From NCBI GenBank assembly GCA_031282905.1, contig JAITCV010000079.1, positions 1 to 11,848 of the forward strand: a stretch of 11,848 bases of DNA, read 5' to 3'. This DNA is from Azoarcus sp. (GTDB lineage Bacteria > Pseudomonadota > Gammaproteobacteria > Burkholderiales > Rhodocyclaceae). The notes below the pieces were generated by a model. The model was not told the DNA's origin. It searched no databases and saw only the letters and a list, made by a program, of their open reading frames with translations. Positions within the stretch are counted from its first letter, which is position 1. Every line of letters starts with the position of its first letter. Made by a program: the position numbers and the translations under genes. Below, piece after piece: positions 7,575 to 11,848 of this stretch.

Positions 7575-8794
7575 ACCGCCAGGCCGTGGGGGGCGGCGCA
7601 CTCCTTGCCGCCTTGGTCGTGTTGCTGATCGCAAGCGGCATCGCCCTCGCCGCCGGAGAAATCCTCCATGCCACCAAGATGCGCGCCCAACAACATGGCA
7701 TCACCGCGCTTGCCCGCGCACGCGCGGCGCTCATCGGTTACGCCGCCCATTACCCGGAAATGCACGCGGGGCAAGGCGTGGGCTACCTGCCTTGCCCGGA
7801 TCAGGGCAACGATGGCTCGGCCTGGGGAAGCTGCCACATCCGCGACCATGGCGCCCTGGGCCGTTTCCCCTACCGCACTCTGGGTCTGCCCGTATTGCAG
7901 GACGGCGGAGGACAATGCCTTTGGTATGCGCTGGCGGGCAGCGTCAAGAATAATCCCAAACCCATGGCGCTCAACTGGGACAGCCCCGGGCAGTTCAAGA
8001 TCGTCGACACCGCCGGACACGCGCTCACCGCCGGACACGACGCAGTCGCGGTGCTCATCGCACCTGGCGAACCCTTGCCCGGACAACGCCGCCCGTCTTC
8101 CACCAATAGCCAACGCTGCGCGGGCAGCGCCAATGTCGACTTCGACCTGCCCCTGTTCCTTGACCGCCACTACCCCAACGACATCGCCGGCGAAATCGTC
8201 ATCATTTCCGGCCTACCCGGCTCCGACGCCAATGACATTGTAAGCTGGATCACGATCGACGACCTGTTCGCCGCCATCCGTCGCCGCCCCGATTTCCCCG
8301 CGAACATCGACGAAGTGCTCGCCACCGCTGCCGCGGGCCTGGAAAGCCAGTTCGACAGCGCCGAACGGCTCGCGACTTTTCTCGCCGCCCATGCCAGCCA
8401 GATTCACGCCAACCGCGCCCATGGCCTGCTGCCCGACGCCAAAGCGCTCGGCTTTGCGCCCGGCAGCCAATATGATAATTGGCATAACCAGTCGCGCTTC
8501 GTGGCCTGCATCGATGGCCGTGCCTGCCTGGAAGTCAATCTGGCCGATTCGCCCGCCAGCCCGCGCACCACCGAACGCTGCCGCGCCCTCGTGCTGTTCG
8601 GCGGCGAACGCCAGCGCGGCGCCACGGCGCAATACCGCCGCACCGCAGCCGAACGCGCCGACCCCGCGCAATATCTGGAAGGCGGCAATCTCGACAGTTT
8701 CACCACGGGCAGCGGTATCTATGACGGCTATCGCCACTTGAACATCACGCCCAACCGCCCCGCCAGCGAAGACCTCATCCGATGCATTCCATGA
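7571..8794 (+). CDS. PilX-like membrane-anchored pilus component
   Basis: A 407-residue protein with a short basic start followed at once by one hydrophobic helix (GGGALLAALVVLLIASGIALAA). This resembles PilX/PulK-type pseudopilin N-termini rather than FTLVE pilins. It has no Glu at position 5 after the possible Gly-Ala cleavage site. The body carries ALIGYAAHYPEM, YLPCPDQGNDG, GRFPYRTLGLPVLQD, QCLWYALAG and LNWDSPGQF. I know this combination (ALIGYA...LPCPD...LPxxTLGLP...LWYAL...LNxDxPG) from uncharacterised proteins encoded beside pseudopilins in betaproteobacteria. Several Cys residues (such as in SQRCAG, VACIDGRACLE, TERCRA, IRCIP) suggest disulfides in the periplasm. The frame opens at 7382, but the ATG at 7571 overlaps the upstream stop and begins the membrane segment. 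It overlaps the next gene by ATGA. A minor pilin or tip role is inferred. Confidence 0.7.
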   Translation: MNRQAVGGGALLAALVVLLIASGIALAAGEILHATKMRAQQHGITALARARAALIGYAAHYPEMHAGQGVGYLPCPDQGNDGSAWGSCHIRDHGALGRFPYRTLGLPVLQDGGGQCLWYALAGSVKNNPKPMALNWDSPGQFKIVDTAGHALTAGHDAVAVLIAPGEPLPGQRRPSSTNSQRCAGSANVDFDLPLFLDRHYPNDIAGEIVIISGLPGSDANDIVSWITIDDLFAAIRRRPDFPANIDEVLATAAAGLESQFDSAERLATFLAAHASQIHANRAHGLLPDAKALGFAPGSQYDNWHNQSRFVACIDGRACLEVNLADSPASPRTTERCRALVLFGGERQRGATAQYRRTAAERADPAQYLEGGNLDSFTTGSGIYDGYRHLNITPNRPASEDLIRCIP

Positions 8795-9447
8795 CCGCGC
8801 AACGCGCCTTTACTCTCGTCGAATTGGCCGTCGTCCTCATCGTGCTCAGTCTGCTCACTGGCGCGCTCATCGGTCCGCTTGCCACCCGCATCGAAGCCCA
8901 GCGCCGCCAGGGCACCGCCGCCATGCTCGACAACATCGAACAGGCCATCATCGGTTTCGCGCTCCTCCATGGTCGCCTGCCCTGTCCCAGCCTCGAAGCC
9001 GACCCGGCCAGCCCCGACTATGGGCTCGAGCATCCGCCGCCCTGCGATTTTTCCGCTCCCGGCTACCTGCCTTGGCGCAGTCTCGGCGTACCCGCGTTCG
9101 ACACCTGGGGCAGCGCGCGGACAAACGCGAACGCGTCCTGGATCGGCCACTGGCGTTATTACCCGGATCGGGCATTCACCGACGCTGTGATCACGCTCGA
9201 CACCCGACCGAAAGCAAACATCCAGATCATGGATCATGCTGGGTGGATTACCACTACCGAATCGCGCGCCGTCGCGGTGCTGTGGTCGAACGGCCCCAAT
9301 CTCCATGCCGATGGTCTCAACGCAATCCATTCGGCAAGCAAGCCCGAATTCCAGCTTGGCGAAACCACGCCGGATTTCGACGACACCCTGCGCTGGCTCG
9401 GTCATCCCCTGCTCATTGCCCGCCTCGCCCAGGGCGGACGGCTGTGA
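8791..9447 (+). CDS. Pseudopilin with atypical Ala at the cleavage site
   Basis: A 218-residue class III-signal protein. The leader MTAQRA precedes FTLVELAVVLIVLSLL, with mature Glu5 present, so it should be inserted, processed and assembled like a type IV pilin or type II pseudopilin. The residue before Phe is Ala, not the usual Gly. The body has GFALLHGRLPCPSLEAD, GYLPWRSLGVPAFDTWGSAR and WRYYPDRAFTDA. The LPCP...G.LPWR.LGVP..D.WG signature marks a pseudopilin family common in beta- and gammaproteobacteria and is shared in part with the preceding gene, suggesting common ancestry. I chose the ATG at 8791 because it makes the same ATGA overlap as the previous junction. An ATG at 8782 would add three residues. 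The substrate and machinery are not in view. Confidence 0.8.
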   Translation: MTAQRAFTLVELAVVLIVLSLLTGALIGPLATRIEAQRRQGTAAMLDNIEQAIIGFALLHGRLPCPSLEADPASPDYGLEHPPPCDFSAPGYLPWRSLGVPAFDTWGSARTNANASWIGHWRYYPDRAFTDAVITLDTRPKANIQIMDHAGWITTTESRAVAVLWSNGPNLHADGLNAIHSASKPEFQLGETTPDFDDTLRWLGHPLLIARLAQGGRL

Positions 9448-9556
9448 GGAAACCCGAGGATTTGTCATTCATGTTTCAAGAACAGTGAATGGCGATCATC
9501 GGAAATCCCGCACCAACATGGGTATTCATTTGCCTTTCCCCCTCACTTTTGTCAAC

Positions 9557-9562
9557 AAGGAG
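9557..9562 (+). promoter_or_regulatory. Ribosome binding site deciding the prepilin start
   Basis: AAGGAG lies 7 nt before the ATG at 9570. It fixes this start over the in-frame upstream start at 9489, which has no such site. It is much stronger than the sites of the three preceding genes, which rely on overlaps, and suggests higher expression of the prepilin. Confidence 0.75.
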
Positions 9563-9569
9563 AATCATC

Positions 9570-10247
9570 ATGCGTATCGGCACCAGGACTCACGGCACAA
9601 CCGGGCAAGCCGGTTTCACCCTGGCGGAAATAGCCATCGTGCTGGTCATCATCAGCTTGCTGCTCGGCGGCGTGCTCAAGGGTCAGGAATTGATCAACAG
9701 CGCCAAGGTCAAGAATCTCGCCCAGGATTTTCGCGTGATCCCGACGCTCATCTACGCCTACCAGGATAAATTCCACGCCCTACCCGGCGACGACGGTCGC
9801 GCCGAAACCCATCTGTGCACGACGGCCACCCCCGCCTGCACGAGCCCGGGTGACGCCAACGGCATGATCGACGGCGCATGGAACGCTGAAGCGGCAGCAA
9901 GCCCGACCGAATCCGTCCGTTTCTGGCAGCACGTGCGCCTCGCCAATTTCGCCACCGGACCGACCGCCATCGACGACCCCAACTACCTGCCGCTCAACAG
10001 CAATGGTGGTCGCCTCGGCGTGCAGTCGGGCGCCAACGCGCCGCTGGCCCTGAACGGGGCTTACGTCGTATGCTCGGCGGCCATTGCGGGTAAATACGTG
10101 CGCCAACTCGATGACACGCTCGACGATGGCGACCCGCAAACCGGCTCGATGCGCGCCGGAACGGTCTCGGGCACCGCCCTCACCCCGATAAGTGCCGCCA
10201 CACCACTCGACGAAGGCCAGGCTTACGTTGTTTGCATGGGTATTTGA
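9570..10247 (+). CDS. Prepilin-type major or minor pilin-like protein
   Basis: A 225-residue protein with a canonical type IV prepilin signal: a 15-residue leader ending QAG, then FTLAEIAIVLVIISLLLGGVLKG with mature Phe1 and Glu5. The following QELINSAKVKNLAQDFRVIPTLIYAYQDKFHALPGDD is typical of a pilin-like family of betaproteobacteria in which the helix runs into an ALPGDD segment. Four Cys residues (in HLCTT, PACTS, YVVCSA, YVVCMGI) could form two disulfides. The gene is separated from the pseudopilin upstream by 122 bp and has its own strong ribosome binding site, so it may be a more abundant subunit with its own promoter. The prepilin peptidase and motor must be encoded elsewhere. Whether it forms a fibre alone is unknown. 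Confidence 0.85.
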   Translation: MRIGTRTHGTTGQAGFTLAEIAIVLVIISLLLGGVLKGQELINSAKVKNLAQDFRVIPTLIYAYQDKFHALPGDDGRAETHLCTTATPACTSPGDANGMIDGAWNAEAAASPTESVRFWQHVRLANFATGPTAIDDPNYLPLNSNGGRLGVQSGANAPLALNGAYVVCSAAIAGKYVRQLDDTLDDGDPQTGSMRAGTVSGTALTPISAATPLDEGQAYVVCMGI

Positions 10248-10492
10248 TGATTACAGCATGATACGGTGATCGCGCCAGCCAGGCGCCTTGCCGGGTGATC
10301 GCCGTGGAATGGATGTAGCTACGGCGTGATCCACCGCAGGCGCGCCCAAGCGAAAACAGCCCGATGCGCCCAGCGCAACGATTTGTCTTGCCATGCAAAT
10401 CCGGCTGCCGCAGTGGGTTTCGCTGGTAACGGTAACAGGGTGCTCAGGATGTTTGATTGCGGTCTCAATAATCAGGCTGTTTATATTTTCCT
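10248..10492. other. Spacer between convergent pilin and Fic genes
   Basis: About 245 bp between two convergent genes. On the minus strand a frame continues from beyond the broken Fic end (IIETAIKHPEHPVTVTSE and following, down to 10251). It looks mildly protein-like but is not recognised, so it may be the remnant of another gene that was joined to the truncated toxin. A GCGCC/GGCGC hairpin with a 5-bp stem at 10272-10286 is too weak to call a terminator. Confidence 0.35.
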
Positions 10493-10934
10493 TCACAGCC
10501 GGATTGGCTGCTTTAGAAGCAGTTCTTCCTTGAATGGATGGATATAGTCCAGTTCTACGTAGAGCGAACCTAGCGTTTTTGTGAACTCAGCCGTCTTGAG
10601 TTTACCGAGTACAACGGGATCGGCTCGTTCCAATATCTGTTCCAGCCGTTTTTGCGCGGAAGTGTCCATCTGCGAGTATGCAATGCATGTCGTGGCGTTG
10701 ACGCTTTCCAGCCGACGTGATTTTATCCAGTCCCTGCCTTTGAAAATTGCGGGTAGCCTGAATATTCCTGGTGTAACTTCGCTGAAACCAAACCTCGGTA
10801 AGTCCTGGAAGATGCGGCGGTTGATTTCTTTCAAATGCGCAACATCGAATGCCCCCACGACAGGGGACATTCGAAGCTCGGCGACGCGCTTCCAGGTTTT
10901 TTTCTGCTTCAAGTTTATCCCGGTCTTGGCTCAT
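10493..10934 (-). pseudogene. Fic family toxin, broken twice
   Basis: Fic enzymes transfer AMP (or related groups) onto target proteins. Their catalytic loop is HPFx[DE]GNGRxxR. The coding start is MSQDRDKLEAEK at 10934, 5 nt after the upstream antitoxin stop, but the frame is lost at a run of seven A (plus-strand T7, 10897-10903). The Fic sequence resumes in the +1 frame as TWKRVAELRMSPVVGAFDVAHLKEINRRIF, the typical GxFDxxHLxxIHxxxF segment. It runs to LDYIHPFKE and there departs from the family at about 10524, ending in ELLLKQPIRL. The catalytic Gly-Asn-Gly-Arg and everything after are missing. With six or nine A the N-terminus would be in frame, but the enzyme would still lack its active site. 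It is therefore probably inactive. The family assignment is confident from the HPF motif, the upstream Fic segment and the paired antitoxin. Confidence 0.8.
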
Positions 10935-10939
10935 GGGGG

Positions 10940-11140
10940 CTAACTTGTCACGAATTCAGCGAGGCTGATTTCACCATTGATAAAACGTTGTCCCTGTTCA
11001 AGGGCTGCTTCACTCAAATGGAAACCCTCCAACTCGACCGAGGCCCGCGCATAATTGATCGCATCCCGGCGCTCTTCGCGCAGTAGCTCGGCAAGACGCC
11101 GCGCTACGAGAGTCAGTTCATCATATGCCATAGATTTCAT
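10940..11140 (-). CDS. VbhA-like Fic antitoxin (toxin-proximal)
   Basis: Class I Fic toxins are held inactive by a small partner that inserts an [ST]xxxE[GN] helix into the ATP site, the Glu blocking the gamma-phosphate pocket. This 66-residue protein has that motif as Ser34-VEL-Glu38-Gly39, within RRDAINYARASVELEGF. A C-terminal GEISLAEFV segment is shared with the upstream paralogue. It lies 5 nt before the Fic start and overlaps the preceding gene by 20 nt, so the three are one operon. Either the ATG at 11140 or the ATG nine bases further in (11131) could start it. The size and position fit VbhA-type antitoxins. Since the toxin is broken, this antitoxin is probably orphaned, unless it acts on another Fic protein in the cell. 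Confidence 0.8.
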   Translation of the reverse strand: MKSMAYDELTLVARRLAELLREERRDAINYARASVELEGFHLSEAALEQGQRFINGEISLAEFVTS

Positions 11141-11327
11141 CTACTTGCTTTCCAAGGTCTTCCAGGCTTATTTCTCCACGCGCGTAGCTATCAAAAAGCG
11201 CCCGATGTTCCTCGCTCATGGTAAGCCCTTCCAATTCGCAGTTCACGCGGGCAAAGTCGACCGCATCGCGCCTGCGCGCCAGTTCTTCTTGTCTGTCCAG
11301 ATCGTCAACTTGCTCTTGAGTCATCAT
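11121..11327 (-). CDS. VbhA-like antitoxin paralogue (promoter-proximal)
   Basis: A 68-residue protein clearly related to the next gene: RRDAVDFARVNCELEGLTMSEE and GEISLEDLG align with RRDAINYARASVELEGF and GEISLAEFV. In the inhibitory motif the first position is Asn29 rather than Ser or Thr (Asn-CEL-Glu33-Gly34), while the key Glu and Gly are kept. It begins with two adjacent ATG codons (11327 and 11324). AGGAG upstream is 3 nt from the first and 6 nt from the second, so the second may be used. It is the first gene after a good promoter and overlaps the second antitoxin gene. Tandem duplication of a Fic antitoxin is unusual. The copy may have drifted to inhibit a different Fic protein or to act in autoregulation. 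That role is inferred. Confidence 0.75.
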   Translation of the reverse strand: MMTQEQVDDLDRQEELARRRDAVDFARVNCELEGLTMSEEHRALFDSYARGEISLEDLGKQVDEIYGI

Positions 11328-11336
11328 GTTCTCCTG

Positions 11337-11350
11337 ATCGTGGTTACGAT
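11337..11350 (-). promoter_or_regulatory. Possible operator, short inverted repeat
   Basis: ATCGT-GGTT-ACGAT is a perfect 5-bp inverted repeat between the promoter and the ribosome binding site of the antitoxin operon. This is where autoregulation of toxin-antitoxin operons usually acts. It could also be a small RNA hairpin in the leader. Confidence 0.35.
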
Positions 11351-11356
11351 ATGTTT

Positions 11357-11385
11357 ATTATATGACTATGCTGATTTCGCTGCAA
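11357..11385 (-). promoter_or_regulatory. Sigma-70-type promoter of the antitoxin-Fic operon
   Basis: On the minus strand TTGCAG (11385-11380) is followed after exactly 17 bp by a perfect TATAAT (11362-11357), about 30 bp before the first antitoxin ATG. The leader then carries the small inverted repeat and an AGGAG ribosome binding site. Confidence 0.7.
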
Positions 11386-11494
11386 GGAGGAAGGTCGTGA
11401 ATTTTATCGCTCGATCGCCACAGCCATCGTTTTCATTACGTTCTTTCGAAAACACCAGAAGGCTTGCGGTTGCGTGCTCATCACATTTTCCTGA

Positions 11495-11746
11495 TCATGC
11501 TTCTTCGACGTCACCACCTTTCTTTCTATTTTTGTACCATTCTCGTACCTTCATTGCGGCTTTAGTATTATTGACCATATCCTTGCCCGTGTTCTTGACG
11601 CTGCGCGTGGCACTGCCCAAAGCGCCGGTCATGTGGCCGAACGTGATCGCCGAAGAGGAGACGCCCCCGGCCAGCGCGGCGGCCAGATTGCTGGCGCGGT
11701 ACATGAGCCACATTAACAGGGATGTGCAGACTAGTATCTTGCGTCA
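11495..11746 (-). pseudogene. C-terminal fragment, possibly VirB6/TrbL-like
   Basis: The minus-strand frame is open from 11746 to a stop at 11495 and contains MYRASNLAAALAGGVSSSA, an Ala/Gly-rich stretch, then a charged tail ending VREWYKNRKKGGDVEEA. Loop segments of this kind followed by a basic cytoplasmic tail recall the C-termini of VirB6/TrbL inner-membrane subunits of type IV secretion systems. That comparison is from memory and tentative. The first Met is at 11713, but nothing marks it as a real start. The fragment begins right beside the apparent left end of an insertion sequence, which suggests that the 5' part of the gene was separated from it. The downstream neighbours are the antitoxin-Fic genes, a common companion of conjugative modules. 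Confidence 0.4.
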
Positions 11747-11766
11747 TCTAAAATTTATTGTATAAT
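11739..11766 (+). promoter_or_regulatory. Probable transposase promoter
   Basis: TTGCGT (11739-11744) and a perfect TATAAT (11761-11766) are spaced by 16 bp and lie about 35 bp before the ATG of the transposase-like gene. The AT-rich run here contrasts with the flanking DNA and may include the left terminal repeat of the element. Confidence 0.5.
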
Positions 11767-11801
11767 ATTCGATCTGTTAATTGAATGAAGGAGAGCAGCA
11801 T

Positions 11802-11848
11802 ATGAAGGCCAAGAAATACAAGGTATACCTGACCGAATCTGAAAGAAA
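11802..11848 (+). CDS. Start of an IS630-type transposase, runs off the window
   Basis: A new gene begins at this ATG with an AAGGAG ribosome binding site 7 nt upstream, and only 15 residues are visible: MKAKKYKVYLTESER and a Lys. The pattern of basic residues followed by [YI]-x-[VI]-x-LT-x-x-[ED]-R is the usual beginning of IS630-family transposases, whose N-terminal helix-turn-helix region binds the element ends. The AT-rich promoter directly before it and the interrupted gene next to it fit an insertion sequence. With so few residues the call is tentative. A helix-turn-helix protein of other type would also fit. Confidence 0.5.
   Translation, partial: MKAKKYKVYLTESER

Noticed and set aside
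10272..10286. Hairpin after the prepilin gene as a terminator
   Set aside because: The stem is only 5 bp and no T-run follows.
10890..10910. Programmed -1 ribosomal frameshift at A-AAA-AAC in the Fic gene
   Set aside because: The heptamer fits the -1 pattern in the zero frame, but the Fic frame resumes in +1 (equivalent to -2), so a -1 shift would not restore it.
11055..11765. 236-codon plus-strand frame opposite the antitoxins
   Set aside because: It is antisense to three better-supported minus-strand features, has no homologous segments I recognise and crosses the antitoxin promoter.

Overview
The window looks like a chromosomal segment of a GC-rich betaproteobacterium, plausibly Rhodocyclales or Nitrosomonadales. 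That placement is an inference. It rests on the large single-chain PurL, the Sco/PCuAC copper-delivery pair and a minor-pseudopilin gene set of a type I associate with this class. Two AT-richer accessory edges flank a conserved core.

Left edge (1-1274): a broken gene fragment on the minus strand, then a 168-bp partial copy of purL (about 96% identical to the real gene, with an exact 79-codon internal deletion), then a small minus-strand lipoprotein gene. The purL copy has replaced the 3' end of the lipoprotein gene, so its reading frame now runs into antisense purL sequence.

Core (1275-6304): purL, a Sco1/SenC-type copper lipoprotein and a PCuAC periplasmic copper chaperone. They are tightly packed on the plus strand (3-nt gap, then an ATGA overlap) and look co-transcribed. 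The last two probably hand Cu(I) to the CuA centre of cytochrome c oxidase.

Spacer (6305-7247): no convincing gene. It holds a 268-bp nested inverted-repeat element (19-bp outer arms around a second inverted repeat of the GTAGGTTGGATAAGC type) and a separate perfect 18-bp stem hairpin.

Pilus block (7248-10247): four plus-strand genes. They encode a small exported protein, a 407-residue PilX-like anchored protein, a pseudopilin with an unusual Ala at the prepilin cleavage site, and a canonical prepilin-like protein. The first three are joined by ATGA overlaps. No pilus ATPase, secretin or peptidase lies in the window, so these are probably minor or alternative pilus components assembled by machinery encoded elsewhere.

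Right edge (10248-11848): a minus-strand toxin-antitoxin operon with a good promoter, two tandem paralogous VbhA-like Fic antitoxins and a Fic toxin gene broken twice (an A7 frameshift near its start, and loss of the catalytic motif after HPFKE). Upstream is a possible type IV secretion (VirB6/TrbL-like) C-terminal fragment. It is cut off beside the start of what looks like an IS630-family transposase running off the window. This edge looks like a decaying mobile segment.
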